A stretch of DNA of 64,000 bases from Calidifontibacillus erzurumensis (GTDB lineage: Bacteria; Bacillota; Bacilli; Bacillales; Bacillaceae_J), in assembly GCF_013303125.1 (NCBI RefSeq), contig NZ_JABTTE010000015.1, positions 1-64,000 on the forward strand, in the 5' to 3' direction. The notes beneath the pieces are model-generated. The model worked only from the letters and a program-made list of their open reading frames with translations. It made no database searches and had not been told where the DNA came from. How positions within the stretch are numbered: the first letter of the stretch is position 1; each line of letters begins with the position of its first letter. Position numbers and translations under genes: made by a program. Shown one piece after another: positions 43,321-53,720 of this stretch.

Positions 43321-43380
43321 TGTGGATAAGTTAAACTAGATGTATTGCTTAAAATAAAAAAAGTTATCCACTGTGGATAA
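43321..43380. promoter_or_regulatory. DnaA-box cluster upstream of mnmE
   Basis: TGTGGATAA at 43321-43329, TTATCCACT at 43364-43372 and TGTGGATAA at 43372-43380; the last two face each other and share one base. They lie 50-110 bases before mnmE. They could control mnmE transcription or titrate DnaA. The remainder of the 43181-43431 gap shows no gene. Confidence 0.65.
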
Positions 43381-43431
43381 AAATAGATGATGCGGATATT
43401 CAAAAGGTGTGAATAAGTGAGGTGAAAGAAA

Positions 43432-44814
43432 ATGTCATTTGAAATGGATACAATTGCAGCGATCTCAACGCCAATGGGGGAAGGGGCGATTGCGATCGTT
43501 CGAATCAGCGGTTCTGATGCAATAAAAACGGCGAACCGGATTTTTAAGGGAAAAAATTTAGAGGAAGTAGAAAGCCATACGATTCATTATGGATTTATTA
43601 TTGATCCGGAAACGAATGAGAAAGTAGAAGAGGTAATGGTTTCCGTCTTGAAGGCGCCGAAGACGTTCACGAGAGAGGATGTAGTGGAAATCAACTGCCA
43701 CGGGGGTTTAGTATCTGTCAATCGAGTATTAGAGCTTGTTTTAAATGAAGGGGTCCGTCTGGCAGAACCAGGGGAGTTTACGAAACGAGCTTTTTTAAAT
43801 GGGAGAATCGATTTATCGCAAGCGGAAGCAGTGATGGATTTAATTCGAGCGAAAACGGACCGAGCCATGAAAGTTGCGATGGGACAAATGGAAGGAAGAT
43901 TGTCCAAATTAATCCGCAACTTAAGGCAGACGATCCTCGAAACATTGGCGCATGTAGAAGTAAACATCGATTATCCAGAGTATGATGATGTTGAAGAAAT
44001 GACACATCAATTATTATTGGAAAAAGCATCGGAAATTAAAACGGAAATTGAAAAGCTTCTTGCAACATCCAAACAAGGAAAAATTTTGCGCGATGGGTTA
44101 TCAACTGCGATTATTGGCCGTCCGAATGTAGGAAAGTCATCGCTATTAAATAGTCTAGTTCATGAAAATAAAGCGATTGTTACTGATATTCCGGGGACGA
44201 CTCGCGATGTGATAGAAGAATATGTAAATGTTCGCGGAGTTCCGCTTCGCCTTGTCGATACAGCGGGCATTCGGGAAACGGAAGATATTGTTGAAAGAAT
44301 CGGCGTAGAGCGTTCTAGAAAAGTATTAAAAGAAGCGGATTTAATTTTATTAGTGTTGAATAATGCTGAACCTTTAACAGATGAGGACAGGAAGCTGTTT
44401 GAAGCCGTTTCTGGCATGGATGTAATTGTAATCGTAAATAAAATCGATTTAGAAAATCGATTGAATCTTGATGAAGTGAAACAATTGGCAAAAGATTATC
44501 CGATTATTTCCACTTCATTAAAAGAAGAAAAAGGAATCGATGAGTTGGAAGAAGCCATTTCATCATTATTTTTTAAAGGGAAACTAGAAGGCGGAGATAT
44601 TACGTACGTATCTAATACACGCCACATTGCACTGTTAAATCAAGCGAAAAAAGCAATTGATGATGTCATTCAAGCGGTACATTCAGACGTACCAATCGAT
44701 TTAATTCAAATCGATTTAACACGTGTTTGGGAAATCTTAGGTGAAATTATTGGAGATACGGTTCATGAAAGTTTAATTAACCAGTTGTTTTCACAGTTTT
44801 GTTTAGGGAAATAG
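43432..44814 (+). CDS. mnmE: tRNA modification GTPase MnmE
   Basis: A 460-residue protein (459 in B. subtilis). The N-terminal folate-binding domain is followed by a helical domain with an inserted G domain: G1 [10 protein letters not shown]2 TTRDV, G3 DTAGIRE and G4 NKID. It ends with the catalytic FCLGK. With MnmG it makes the cmnm5 modification of U34 in tRNAs. GAGGTGAAAG precedes the ATG. Confidence 0.98.
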   Translation: MSFEMDTIAAISTPMGEGAIAIVRISGSDAIKTANRIFKGKNLEEVESHTIHYGFIIDPETNEKVEEVMVSVLKAPKTFTREDVVEINCHGGLVSVNRVLELVLNEGVRLAEPGEFTKRAFLNGRIDLSQAEAVMDLIRAKTDRAMKVAMGQMEGRLSKLIRNLRQTILETLAHVEVNIDYPEYDDVEEMTHQLLLEKASEIKTEIEKLLATSKQGKILRDGLSTAIIGRPNVGKSSLLNSLVHENKAIVTDIPGTTRDVIEEYVNVRGVPLRLVDTAGIRETEDIVERIGVERSRKVLKEADLILLVLNNAEPLTDEDRKLFEAVSGMDVIVIVNKIDLENRLNLDEVKQLAKDYPIISTSLKEEKGIDELEEAISSLFFKGKLEGGDITYVSNTRHIALLNQAKKAIDDVIQAVHSDVPIDLIQIDLTRVWEILGEIIGDTVHESLINQLFSQFCLGK

Positions 44815-44844
44815 CTTACGCTGCTTTGTAGGAGGTTTATTTGA

Positions 44845-46734
44845 ATGGTAGAGTATCATGCTGGTACATATGATGTCATTGTTGTTGGTGCTGGGCATGC
44901 TGGATGTGAAGCCGGTCTTGCTGCAGCTAGGATGGGTGCGAAGACCCTCATCTTAACATTAAATTTAGATATGGTTGCGTTTATGCCTTGTAATCCTTCC
45001 ATCGGGGGACCTGCAAAAGGGATTGTTGTTCGTGAAATAGATGCCCTTGGTGGTGAAATGGGGCGCAATATTGATAAAACACATATTCAAATGCGAATGT
45101 TAAATACCGGGAAAGGCCCTGCTGTTCGTGCTTTACGTGCACAGGCGGACAAACAACAATATCAACGGGAAATGAAGCATACACTTGAAAAAGAAAAAAA
45201 TATAACATTAAGACAGTCGATGGTTGATCGACTCATTGTTGAGGATAACGTATGTAAAGGTGTCGTTACTGAAACTGGTGCGATGTATTATGCAAAAGCA
45301 GTTATTCTTACGACGGGGACATTTTTAAGAGGAAGGATTATTATTGGTGATCTAGCTTATGAAAGCGGGCCGAACAATCAACGTCCTTCATTAAATTTAT
45401 CAAAGCATTTGAAAGAACTCGGATTTGAGCTCGTTCGTTTTAAAACAGGTACACCACCTCGAATTAAAAGTGATTCGATTGACTATAGCAAAACAGAAAT
45501 TCAGCCTGGGGACGAAAAACTGCAGGCATTTTCGTATGAAACGACTGAATATATTACCGACCAAATTCCTTGCTGGTTAACGTATACGACTCAAGAAACT
45601 CATCAAATTATTAATGATAATTTGCATCGTTCTCCAATGTTTTCTGGGGTGATCGAAGGAAGAGGGCCGCGCTATTGTCCGTCAATTGAAGATAAAATCG
45701 TTCGTTTTAGTGATAAACCACGCCACCAAATTTTCCTAGAGCCAGAAGGTAGAAATACAGAAGAAGTATATGTTCAAGGTTTTTCAACTAGCTTGCCTGA
45801 AGAAGTGCAAACGAAGATGCTTAAAACAATTATTGGCTTAGAAAATGCTGAGATGATGAGAGCTGGTTATGCGATTGAATATGATGCAGTTGTACCGACA
45901 CAATTATGGCCAACATTAGAAACAAAGTTAATTGAAAATTTATATACCGCTGGCCAAATTAACGGAACTTCCGGTTATGAAGAAGCAGCAGCTCAAGGAT
46001 TAATGGCTGGTATTAATGCAGCATGTAAAATATTTAATAAAGAGCAGGTCATTCTTGATCGTTCTCAAGCTTATATTGGCGTTCTCATTGATGATTTAGT
46101 TACAAAAGGAACGAATGAGCCTTACCGTCTATTAACTTCACGTGCTGAATATCGATTATTGCTTCGCCACGATAATGCTGATTTGCGTCTAACGGAAATT
46201 GGTTATAAAGTTGGTTTAATTTCTGAAGAACGTTATCAACGCTTTTTAGATAAAAAAGCACAAATTGAAATGGAAAAAAATCGACTAGAAAATATCACGA
46301 TCAAGCCGACGGAGGAAGTTCAAGAATTACTGAAACAAGTCGGCGGTACGCCGCTTAAAGATGCAGTAAAAGCAGCTGATTTATTAAAGCGGCCGGAAAT
46401 TAATTATGAACATTTAATGAAAATTGTACCTCCGGAATTACCTGTCAGTGCAGATGTTGCCGAGCAAGTTGAAATTCAAATAAAATATTCCGGATACATT
46501 GAAAAATCATTGCAGCAAGTCGAGCGGATGAAGAAAATGGAGGATAAAAAAATTCCAGCCGATATCGACTACAATGCCATTTCCGGTATTGCAACAGAAG
46601 CACGGCAAAAATTATCGGAAATTCGCCCGCTATCCGTTGGACAAGCATCAAGAATTTCTGGAGTAAATCCAGCTGATATTTCAATTTTATTAGTTTATTT
46701 GGAACAAGGAAAAATTGCTAGAATCAAGAGTTAG
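44845..46734 (+). CDS. mnmG: tRNA uridine modification enzyme MnmG
   Basis: A 629-residue FAD protein (628 in B. subtilis) with the N-terminal [10 protein letters not shown] dinucleotide motif and the GidA signatures '[11 protein letters not shown]' and '[16 protein letters not shown]'. It is the partner of MnmE. AGGAGG lies 10 bases before the ATG. It is 30 bases after mnmE in an operon-like arrangement. Confidence 0.98.
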   Translation: MVEYHAGTYDVIVVGAGHAGCEAGLAAARMGAKTLILTLNLDMVAFMPCNPSIGGPAKGIVVREIDALGGEMGRNIDKTHIQMRMLNTGKGPAVRALRAQADKQQYQREMKHTLEKEKNITLRQSMVDRLIVEDNVCKGVVTETGAMYYAKAVILTTGTFLRGRIIIGDLAYESGPNNQRPSLNLSKHLKELGFELVRFKTGTPPRIKSDSIDYSKTEIQPGDEKLQAFSYETTEYITDQIPCWLTYTTQETHQIINDNLHRSPMFSGVIEGRGPRYCPSIEDKIVRFSDKPRHQIFLEPEGRNTEEVYVQGFSTSLPEEVQTKMLKTIIGLENAEMMRAGYAIEYDAVVPTQLWPTLETKLIENLYTAGQINGTSGYEEAAAQGLMAGINAACKIFNKEQVILDRSQAYIGVLIDDLVTKGTNEPYRLLTSRAEYRLLLRHDNADLRLTEIGYKVGLISEERYQRFLDKKAQIEMEKNRLENITIKPTEEVQELLKQVGGTPLKDAVKAADLLKRPEINYEHLMKIVPPELPVSADVAEQVEIQIKYSGYIEKSLQQVERMKKMEDKKIPADIDYNAISGIATEARQKLSEIRPLSVGQASRISGVNPADISILLVYLEQGKIARIKS

Positions 46735-46833
46735 TTTGTTCTTTTTGATAGGTTAGGGGAGTGGGCTGTCTAGAAAGTTTTTTGGACAGTCCTAAAAACC
46801 TACAGTATTTACTTCAATACAAGGGGATCGGAA

Positions 46834-47550
46834 ATGGATATTGGATTATTTCAAAATAGTCTTGCTGAGAAAGGAATTTTATTAACTTCAAAGCAATTGG
46901 AACAATTCGATCTTTATTATCGCATGCTCGTTGAATGGAACGAGAAAATGAATTTAACGGCTATTACAGATGAGCCCGGCGTTTATTTAAAACATTTTTA
47001 TGATTCAATTACAGCTGCATTTTACTTTGATTTTTCGAAAGATTATCGGCTCTGTGATGTTGGGGCTGGCGCAGGCTTTCCTAGCATCCCTTTGAAAATT
47101 TGTTTTCCGCATCTTTCTGTATCAATCGTAGACTCATTACAAAAAAGAATTTCGTTTTTAAATGAATTGGCTAATAAATTGCAATTGGAAAACGTATCTT
47201 TTTATCATGATCGAGCTGAAACATTTGCGAAAGATCCGAAAATGAGAGAGTCATTTGATGTCGTAATGGCTAGGGCGGTCGCCCGGATGTCTGTATTAAG
47301 TGAATTATGTTTGCCATTAGTTAAAGTTGGTGGTTATTTCATCGCAATGAAAGGAGCAAATTTCGCCGAAGAAATGGAAGCCGGAAAAAAAGCGGTGGAC
47401 ATTTTAGGAGGTACTGTATTGGACATTCATCATTTTCAGCTGCCAATAGAAAATAGTGAGCGAAATATTGCTATTATTAAGAAAGAGCGGAAAACACCAA
47501 ATAAATACCCGAGAAAGCCGGGCACTCCAAATCGGAACCCGATCGAATAG
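46834..47550 (+). CDS. rsmG: 16S rRNA m7G527 methyltransferase RsmG
   Basis: A 238-residue SAM-dependent methyltransferase (239 in B. subtilis) with the motif '[16 protein letters not shown]'. It modifies G527 of 16S rRNA; loss is known to give low-level streptomycin resistance. AAGGGG precedes the ATG. A hairpin in the 99-base gap after mnmG (about 46764-46792) may modulate read-through. A parS site follows its stop codon. Confidence 0.97.
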   Translation: MDIGLFQNSLAEKGILLTSKQLEQFDLYYRMLVEWNEKMNLTAITDEPGVYLKHFYDSITAAFYFDFSKDYRLCDVGAGAGFPSIPLKICFPHLSVSIVDSLQKRISFLNELANKLQLENVSFYHDRAETFAKDPKMRESFDVVMARAVARMSVLSELCLPLVKVGGYFIAMKGANFAEEMEAGKKAVDILGGTVLDIHHFQLPIENSERNIAIIKKERKTPNKYPRKPGTPNRNPIE

Positions 47551-47555
47551 AAAAA

Positions 47556-47571
47556 TGTTCCACGTGAAACA
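47556..47571. promoter_or_regulatory. parS site between rsmG and noc
   Basis: TGTTCCACGTGAAACA matches the Bacillus ParB-binding consensus (TGTTNCACGTGAAACA) at every defined position. Confidence 0.93.
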
Positions 47572-47687
47572 TTCATTTTTATAAACTTTTTGGCAATTTT
47601 TTGTTGCAGGATTTGTTGTTTATATAGAGAATAAAATATATGGCATTTGTATTGTTTTGTAGTTTTCAAAAGGCGGTGTAATGAAAA

Positions 47688-48551
47688 ATGAAACACCCTT
47701 TTTCACGTTTTTTTGGTTTAGGGGAAAAAAATTTGGGGACAAATGAATTGGATGAAAAAGAACAATTAATAACTGATCACGAAGAAGTGAAACGTATTCC
47801 TATACAAGATATTGTCCCAAATCGTTTTCAACCACGGACAATTTTTGTTGATGAAAAAATTGATGAATTAATGCAGACGATTCGCACGCATGGGATTATT
47901 CAACCGATTGTTGTAAGGGAATTTGAGAATGGAAAGTTTGAAATTATCGCCGGAGAAAGACGTTGGCGTGCGGTTAAGAAGCTTGGCTGGGATACAATTC
48001 CGGCCATTATTAAAGATTTTAACGATACGGAAACAGCTTCCGTCGCCTTAATTGAAAACCTGCAACGCGAAGAGTTGTCTCCACTTGAAGAAGCATATGC
48101 CTATGCTAGATTGCTAGAATTACATAATTTGACACAAGAAGCGCTGGCACAACGGTTAGGGAAAGGGCAGTCTACGATTGCTAATAAACTTCGCTTACTT
48201 AAGCTGCCAGAGTCAATTCAAGATGCTTTGTTGCAAAAGAAAATAACAGAAAGACACGCAAGAGCGCTTATTCCACTGAAAGATCCGGAATTGCAAGAAA
48301 AACTACTCACAGAGATTATTGAAAGACAGCTCAATGTAAAACAAACAGAAGACCGCGTTGTCAAATTGCTCGAAAATAAAACGAAAAAACCAAAGCCAAA
48401 ACGTAGAGCATTTAGCAAAGATGCAAGAATCGCTATGAATACGATTCGGCAATCATTAAATATGGTAGCCAGTACAGGCATGAAAATAGATAGCCATGAA
48501 GAAGAGTTTGAAGATTATATTCAATTTACGATAAAAATACCGAAAAAATAA
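47688..48551 (+). CDS. noc: Noc, nucleoid occlusion protein (ParB paralogue)
   Basis: A 287-residue ParB-like CTPase (283 in B. subtilis). It begins with the amphipathic membrane-binding stretch [14 protein letters not shown], then the ParB/Srx fold with 'GERRWRAV' and '[14 protein letters not shown]', a helix-turn-helix (about 150-180) and a dimerisation tail. Noc binds its own sites, spreads, attaches to membrane and blocks FtsZ assembly over the nucleoid. Its start in the origin region next to soj/spo0J is as in B. subtilis. Confidence 0.96.
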   Translation: MKHPFSRFFGLGEKNLGTNELDEKEQLITDHEEVKRIPIQDIVPNRFQPRTIFVDEKIDELMQTIRTHGIIQPIVVREFENGKFEIIAGERRWRAVKKLGWDTIPAIIKDFNDTETASVALIENLQREELSPLEEAYAYARLLELHNLTQEALAQRLGKGQSTIANKLRLLKLPESIQDALLQKKITERHARALIPLKDPELQEKLLTEIIERQLNVKQTEDRVVKLLENKTKKPKPKRRAFSKDARIAMNTIRQSLNMVASTGMKIDSHEEEFEDYIQFTIKIPKK

Positions 48552-48558
48552 ACATGTA

Positions 48559-48588
48559 CCCATCTAAAAAAAGTAGATGGGTTTTTTT
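48559..48588 (+). terminator. Terminator of noc
   Basis: CCCATCTA and TAGATGGG form a stem, followed by TTTTTTT. Confidence 0.9.
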
Positions 48589-48717
48589 ACTTTTCAAACA
48601 AAAAAAAGAAGAATTCATGATAAAATAGAAAAGTGTAAAAAATTATGTGCATCAAACTTTCTTAAACGGTCATTGGTTGTATTGTCCGCTTAAGAAAGGA
48701 AAGAAGGTGACAAAAAA

Positions 48718-49479
48718 ATGGGAAAAACGATTGCGATAGCTAATCAAAAAGGGGGAGTTGGAAAAACGACAACTTCCGTAAACTTAAGCGCTTGTCTAGC
48801 ATATTTAGGAAAAAAAGTGTTGCTTGTTGATATAGACCCACAAGGAAATGCTACTAGCGGGGTTGGCGTCGAAAAAGCAGATGTAGAACAATGTATATAT
48901 AATGTTTTAGTAGAAGATGAAGAAGCGAAATCAATAGTCCTTCCTACAAATGTAGAAAATTTATACATAATGCCATCAACGATTCAACTGGCAGGTGCGG
49001 AAATCGAATTAGTGCCGACGATTTCGCGGGAAGTAAGATTAAAAAGAGCACTTGAATCACTTGCAGATGAATATGACTACATCATTATTGATTGCCCACC
49101 TTCATTAGGTTTATTAACAATAAATGCATTAACAGCCGCAGACTCCGTTATTATTCCAGTCCAATGTGAATATTACGCTCTCGAAGGTCTAAGTCAATTA
49201 TTGAATACAGTTAGACTCGTTCAAAAACATTTAAACCAATCTTTAAAAATTGACGGTGTTCTGTTAACGATGTTTGATGCAAGAACCAATCTTGGCATTC
49301 AAGTTATTGATGAAGTAAAAAAATATTTTCAAGATCGTGTCTATCAATCTATCATTCCGCGAAATATTCGTTTAAGTGAAGCGCCAAGCCATGGAAAACC
49401 GATTATTATTTATGACCCTAAATCAAGAGGGGCAGAAGTATATTTAGACTTCGCGAAGGAAGTGATCGCAAATGGCTAA
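48718..49479 (+). CDS. soj: Soj (ParA), chromosome partitioning ATPase
   Basis: A 253-residue ParA ATPase (same length as B. subtilis Soj). It has the deviant Walker A KGGVGKTT near residue 11, Walker A' DIDPQGN and Walker B 'YIIIDCPPS'. It binds DNA nonspecifically as an ATP dimer, is stimulated by ParB and regulates DnaA. GAAGGTGA precedes the ATG. Its end overlaps spo0J by 8 bases. Confidence 0.97.
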   Translation: MGKTIAIANQKGGVGKTTTSVNLSACLAYLGKKVLLVDIDPQGNATSGVGVEKADVEQCIYNVLVEDEEAKSIVLPTNVENLYIMPSTIQLAGAEIELVPTISREVRLKRALESLADEYDYIIIDCPPSLGLLTINALTAADSVIIPVQCEYYALEGLSQLLNTVRLVQKHLNQSLKIDGVLLTMFDARTNLGIQVIDEVKKYFQDRVYQSIIPRNIRLSEAPSHGKPIIIYDPKSRGAEVYLDFAKEVIANG

Positions 49480-50350
49480 AGGATTAGGAAAAGGGTTAGG
49501 GAAAGGATTAGGAAAAGGAATTGGCGCCTTGCTCCCTGAACAAGTTGGAGATATTCTAGATCCAACAGATAAAGTTCAACAAGTCAAAATTAAAGAAGTT
49601 AGGCCAAATCCTTATCAACCACGAAAAACATTTGACCCAGATGCAATAAAAGAATTAAAGGAATCGATTAAAACTCATGGGATCATACAGCCAATTGTCG
49701 TAAGAAAAAGCATTAAAGGCTATGATATAGTTGTTGGTGAAAGGCGATTTCGGGCTGCTAAAGAAGCAGGACTTGATACAATTCCTGTTATTGTAAAAGA
49801 TTATACGGAACAGCAAATGATGGAGCTTGCATTGATTGAAAACTTACAACGGGAAGATTTAAATCCGATTGAGGAAGCCCAAGCTTATCAAACATTGTTA
49901 GAACAACTCAATATGACCCAAGAAGAACTTGCAAAACGCCTTGGCAAAAGCCGGCCATATATCGCTAATCATATCCGTTTATTAGCATTACCAGCACCGA
50001 TCAAAACATTAATTTCTAACGGGGAACTAACAATGGGTCACGGGAGGACATTATTAGCTTTAAAAAATAAAGATCATATGATGCCGCTCGTAGAAAAAAT
50101 AAGAAAAGAAAATTTAAATGTTCGTCAAGTAGAACAAATCGTTCAACGGTTAAATGAAAATGTTCCACGTGAAACAAAAAAGAAAGACAAACAAAAAGAT
50201 ATTTTTATTAAACAACAAGAATCCCGCCTTCGTGACCGATTTGGAACGGCAGTTGCGATCAAGAGAACGAAAAATAAAGGGAAAATTGAAATTGAATTTT
50301 ATTCAGAAGAAGATTTAAACCGTATTTTAGAGATACTAGAAAAAGATTAA
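49472..50350 (+). CDS. spo0J: Spo0J (ParB), centromere-binding protein with expanded N-terminus
   Basis: A 292-residue ParB CTPase (282 in B. subtilis). The CTP-binding boxes (GERRFRAA, ENLQREDLNPIEEA) and the helix-turn-helix are intact. It loads at parS, slides as a clamp, recruits SMC and stimulates Soj. The N-terminus reads MAKGLGKGLGKGLGKGIG, where B. subtilis has one GLGKGI; a 12-base unit (GGATTAGGAAAA-like) is repeated three times. This segment contacts ParA. The gene contains a parS site (50161-50176), as in B. subtilis. Confidence 0.97.
   Translation: MAKGLGKGLGKGLGKGIGALLPEQVGDILDPTDKVQQVKIKEVRPNPYQPRKTFDPDAIKELKESIKTHGIIQPIVVRKSIKGYDIVVGERRFRAAKEAGLDTIPVIVKDYTEQQMMELALIENLQREDLNPIEEAQAYQTLLEQLNMTQEELAKRLGKSRPYIANHIRLLALPAPIKTLISNGELTMGHGRTLLALKNKDHMMPLVEKIRKENLNVRQVEQIVQRLNENVPRETKKKDKQKDIFIKQQESRLRDRFGTAVAIKRTKNKGKIEIEFYSEEDLNRILEILEKD
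50161..50176. promoter_or_regulatory. parS site inside spo0J
   Basis: TGTTCCACGTGAAACA matches the ParB-binding consensus. B. subtilis also has a parS within spo0J. Confidence 0.95.
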
Positions 50351-50355
50351 TCGAT

Positions 50356-50388
50356 GAAGCCATCGTTTCGGTGGTTTTTATTTTTTGT
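50356..50388 (+). terminator. Terminator of soj-spo0J
   Basis: CCATCG and CGGTGG form a 6-pair stem (one wobble), followed by TTTTTATTTTTT. The 50389-50556 gap holds nothing else I recognise. Confidence 0.65.
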
Positions 50389-50556
50389 TATTTAGCTTAA
50401 GCAAAGCCAGTTTATCCGAGCTTATGCTGGCCAAACATCATTGCAAGATGGGCTTTTAATTTTTAGAATAATTGTACGTTTCTTAATAATTGAAGATGAT
50501 TTGTTTTTATTATAAAAAAACGTTAGAACGAGTATTGCAGCATAGGGGGGACAATA

Positions 50557-51714
50557 ATGATTTATTTTGATCATGCTGCGACTTCTTTTCCAAAACCACA
50601 AGAAGTGACCGATGCTGTCATTGAAGCGTTAACAGTTTATGGTGCAAATCCAGGTAGAGGTGGGCATAAATTAGCCAATGCTGCTGCTAAAAAAATTTTT
50701 GAAACACGAAGGGAGCTGGCTCAATTTTTTGGCCTTGCGGACCCTAACAGAGTTATTTTTACGCAAAATGCAACAGCTGCATTAAACCAAGGAATTTTTG
50801 GTTTATCTTTTGAACAAGGTGATCATATTATTACAACTTCTTACGAACATAATTCAGTGCGTCGGCCGCTTGAACGTTTAAAACGTGAAGTTGGCGTTGA
50901 AATTACTTACATACAACCAGACCAAAACGGAAGAATCAATTTAGAAGATGTTGAAAAAGCGATAAACGCGAGGACGAAACTGCTCGTTGCCACTCATGGT
51001 TCCAACTTGACGGGTGCAATTATTCCGATTGAAAAGCTAGGGGAAATTTGCAAGAAACATCAGCTCACTTTTATGGTTGATGCATCACAAACAGCAGGCA
51101 TTTTACCGATTCATATGACTGATATGAATATTGACTTATTAGCTTTTCCTGGGCATAAAGGATTAATGGGGCCTCAAGGAACAGGTGCGCTTTTAATTAA
51201 TAATAAAATCGATTTAAAGCCTCTTTTCACAGGTGGGACAGGCCATTTTTCCGAACGGTTAGAACAGCCTGAAGAATATCCTGAAAGACTTGAGAGCGGA
51301 ACTTTAAATACACCGGGGATTGCCGGTCTTTTGGCAGGCTTACTTCATATTAAAAAAGTTGGACTTGAGCAAATTTTTCATCATGAACAAATGCTCGCAG
51401 AAGAATGTGTGTCTCGTTTGAAAAAAATTGAAGGTGTAACCGTCTATGGACCTGATGAAGGCGTGAAAAGACTAGGTGTAGTTTCTTTTAATATAGATGG
51501 CATTGATAGCCAAGAGGTTGCATTAATTTTAGACCAACATTACAACATAGCGGTTCGAGCAGGGCTTCATTGTTCACCGCTTGCTCATCAATCAATTGGG
51601 TCGATTCATACGGGGGGAGCGATCCGTGCAAGCTTTGGCATATATAACACAATTGCTGAAGTCGAACAATTTGTTTGCGCTATAGAGGAGATTCGTACAG
51701 CATATTTCGTTTAG
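50557..51714 (+). CDS. Class V aminotransferase, cysteine desulfurase family
   Basis: A 385-residue PLP enzyme. The PLP lysine is K201 (AFPGHKGLMGPQGTG), the PLP aspartate lies in 'MVDASQTAG' and the candidate persulfide cysteine is C339 (RAGLHCSPLAH). It resembles the subgroup annotated as EF2568-type cysteine desulfurases. It would release sulfur from cysteine, but the acceptor is unknown; no Fe-S scaffold or thiolation gene lies beside it. GGGGGG precedes the ATG. The next gene starts 14 bases after its stop. Confidence 0.9.
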   Translation: MIYFDHAATSFPKPQEVTDAVIEALTVYGANPGRGGHKLANAAAKKIFETRRELAQFFGLADPNRVIFTQNATAALNQGIFGLSFEQGDHIITTSYEHNSVRRPLERLKREVGVEITYIQPDQNGRINLEDVEKAINARTKLLVATHGSNLTGAIIPIEKLGEICKKHQLTFMVDASQTAGILPIHMTDMNIDLLAFPGHKGLMGPQGTGALLINNKIDLKPLFTGGTGHFSERLEQPEEYPERLESGTLNTPGIAGLLAGLLHIKKVGLEQIFHHEQMLAEECVSRLKKIEGVTVYGPDEGVKRLGVVSFNIDGIDSQEVALILDQHYNIAVRAGLHCSPLAHQSIGSIHTGGAIRASFGIYNTIAEVEQFVCAIEEIRTAYFV

Positions 51715-51728
51715 GGAGAGAGAAAAAC

Positions 51729-52445
51729 ATGGTTTTATTGGGGACAATAGTTAATGGTGTAGCTATTATCGTTGGAACATTTCTCGGAAAAATTTTGCAC
51801 CGCATACCAGAAAAAATAAAAACATTAGTATTGCAATCGATTGGCCTAGCAGTAGCAATTTTAGGTATTCAAATGGGGCTAAAAAGCGAGCAATTTTTAA
51901 TCGTTATTTTAAGCCTTTTATTTGGCAGTATCATTGGAGAACTATTCGATTTAGATGGGAAACTAAATGCCCTTGGTTTATGGATTGAAAAACGGATTGG
52001 GACAAAAGAAGAAGGCGGTATTGCAAAAGGTTTTGTGTCTGCAACATTAATTTTTGTCATTGGAGCCATGGCTATTATTGGTGCGCTTGACAGTGGATTA
52101 AGAGGGGATCATCAAGTTTTATATACAAAATCATTGTTAGATGGTTTTACTAGTATTGTCCTTACGACAACATTTGGGATTGGCGTTTTATTTTCCGCTT
52201 TCCCAGTCATGATTTACCAAGGATTCATCGCTTTATTTGCAACACAAATTGAAAAGTGGGTTCCCGCGCCAATCATGGATGGATTTATTACGGAAATGAC
52301 AGCAGCAGGCGGTATTATGATTTTGGCCATTGGCTTGAACATGCTTGAAATTACCCGGGTTCGTGTTGCCAATATGCTCCCGGCCATTTTAGTTGTTGCT
52401 GTTATTGTTACCGGTCAATACTTTTATCAACAGTTATTTTTGTAA
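51729..52445 (+). CDS. DUF554 family membrane protein
   Basis: A 238-residue protein with about seven hydrophobic segments. It begins MVLLGTIVNGVAIIVGTFLGK, which is typical of the DUF554 (YdfK/YqgA) family. The family has no firm function; transport has been suggested. I chose the ATG at 51729 after AGGGAGAG. It is probably cotranscribed with the desulfurase gene upstream. Confidence 0.88.
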   Translation: MVLLGTIVNGVAIIVGTFLGKILHRIPEKIKTLVLQSIGLAVAILGIQMGLKSEQFLIVILSLLFGSIIGELFDLDGKLNALGLWIEKRIGTKEEGGIAKGFVSATLIFVIGAMAIIGALDSGLRGDHQVLYTKSLLDGFTSIVLTTTFGIGVLFSAFPVMIYQGFIALFATQIEKWVPAPIMDGFITEMTAAGGIMILAIGLNMLEITRVRVANMLPAILVVAVIVTGQYFYQQLFL

Positions 52446-52523
52446 AATTTTATTTCCATCCATACTGCTAAGTATTAAATCTCCCTTTTTGGACATTTTA
52501 ATGTAGAAAGGGGAGTGATTTTT

Positions 52524-53012
52524 ATGTCTAGAGACAAAGGTTTATTAGTGTTTATTTGGCTTTTTTGCGCTTTACTTGTCGCCAAATTAGTCCCAATTCA
52601 TAAAATTAGAAACGCTATTGTCACATTTTTTTATAAGCAAAGTATTACCTGGTTGTTTGGTCTAGTTGTTGCTGAAAGTGGTCTTATCAAATATCCTGTT
52701 AGAGAATTTCCTAAAGCATATAAAGGCAGTTTTTCGTTTGAGTATTTCTTTTATCCTTCCCTTTGTGCTCTGTTTAATATTTATTATCCGGAAAACAAGA
52801 GCAAACTAATAAAGTTTTTATACATTAATATTCATACTGCAATTGTTACCATTATTGAAGTTATTCTTGAAAAGTACACGACTTTAATCAAGTATGTAAA
52901 GTGGAAGTGGTATTATAGTTACATTACATTGTTTGTAACATATTTCTCCTCAAGAATGTTTTATAAATGGTTTTTTAAAGAAGATTTTGCTTCTCAACAC
53001 GATAAAAAATAA
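52524..53012 (+). CDS. CBO0543-like multi-pass membrane protein
   Basis: A 162-residue hydrophobic, tyrosine- and tryptophan-rich protein with about four to five membrane segments. It resembles the CBO0543 family common in spore formers. Function unknown. I chose the ATG at 52524 after AAAGGGG; a GTG three codons earlier overlaps that site. It is convergent with yyaC. Confidence 0.78.
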   Translation: MSRDKGLLVFIWLFCALLVAKLVPIHKIRNAIVTFFYKQSITWLFGLVVAESGLIKYPVREFPKAYKGSFSFEYFFYPSLCALFNIYYPENKSKLIKFLYINIHTAIVTIIEVILEKYTTLIKYVKWKWYYSYITLFVTYFSSRMFYKWFFKEDFASQHDKK

Positions 53013-53051
53013 AAATACGCAAAGATCCATTAATTATCTTTGCGTATTTTT
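53011..53051. terminator. Bidirectional terminator between convergent genes
   Basis: AAAAATACGCAAAGAT and ATCTTTGCGTATTTTT form a perfect 16-base-pair stem with A and T runs at its base. It overlaps the end of yyaC. Confidence 0.92.
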
Positions 53052-53624
53052 TGCATCAAGTAACTGATCTGCTTCCATAATTCCATTGGCAATCGTTTGC
53101 GCCATTTTCATGACAAGGTGCAGTCTTGTATTTTGTAAAACAAAAAACTCCATAAATCCGCTAACATTTACAATACCTGTTAAATGAATATCCCCTACAG
53201 GCGGCAGCTGCTTATTTACTCCAGCTCCCGGTTTTAAAGCTCCAAAATTGATCGTTACATCACCCACGCTTTTTAACTTTCCAAGGCAAGCATCAATTCC
53301 GATAATAAAAGGATTTTCGTGTTGTTGATAAATCATTTCCAATTGTTCCTCAAGATTAACAGCGTGAATAGGATTCTCCAGAGTACCGTATACATGAAAG
53401 TGAGAAGGTTTTCTTTCTTGAAGCAAAGTTCCAGTGATTGGTCCAAGCGCATCCCCAGTGGAACGATCGGTTCCAATACATGCAATAACAAGCGGTTGTG
53501 TTAAATGTTCTGGCAAAAATTTCACTAACTGATTTCCTATATAGAAAGGAGCGTTTTGCTCTTCATAATAAATACGGTAAGAGGAGGGTTCTTTTTTTTC
53601 AAAAAACTTTGGTTTAAGATTCAT
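53034..53624 (-). CDS. yyaC: YyaC, GPR-related spore protease family (DUF1256)
   Basis: A 196-residue protein with the conserved 'IACIGTDRSTGDALGPITG' and 'IIGIDACLGKLKSVGDV' blocks of the YyaC/DUF1256 family. The family is related to the germination protease GPR and is found only in spore formers. I chose the ATG at 53624 because GAGGAG lies 8 bases upstream; the GTG at 53633 overlaps it. It is transcribed toward the origin, unlike its neighbours, which suggests a separate sporulation promoter. Confidence 0.93.
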   Translation of the reverse strand: MNLKPKFFEKKEPSSYRIYYEEQNAPFYIGNQLVKFLPEHLTQPLVIACIGTDRSTGDALGPITGTLLQERKPSHFHVYGTLENPIHAVNLEEQLEMIYQQHENPFIIGIDACLGKLKSVGDVTINFGALKPGAGVNKQLPPVGDIHLTGIVNVSGFMEFFVLQNTRLHLVMKMAQTIANGIMEADQLLDAKNTQR

Positions 53625-53720
53625 AGGTTTCACTCCTCATTAATAATAGTAACAGTATACGGAAATTATGAAGTTCCTATACATATAAATTCGAAATTTA
53701 TGTTCGAAAGGGGTAGTACG

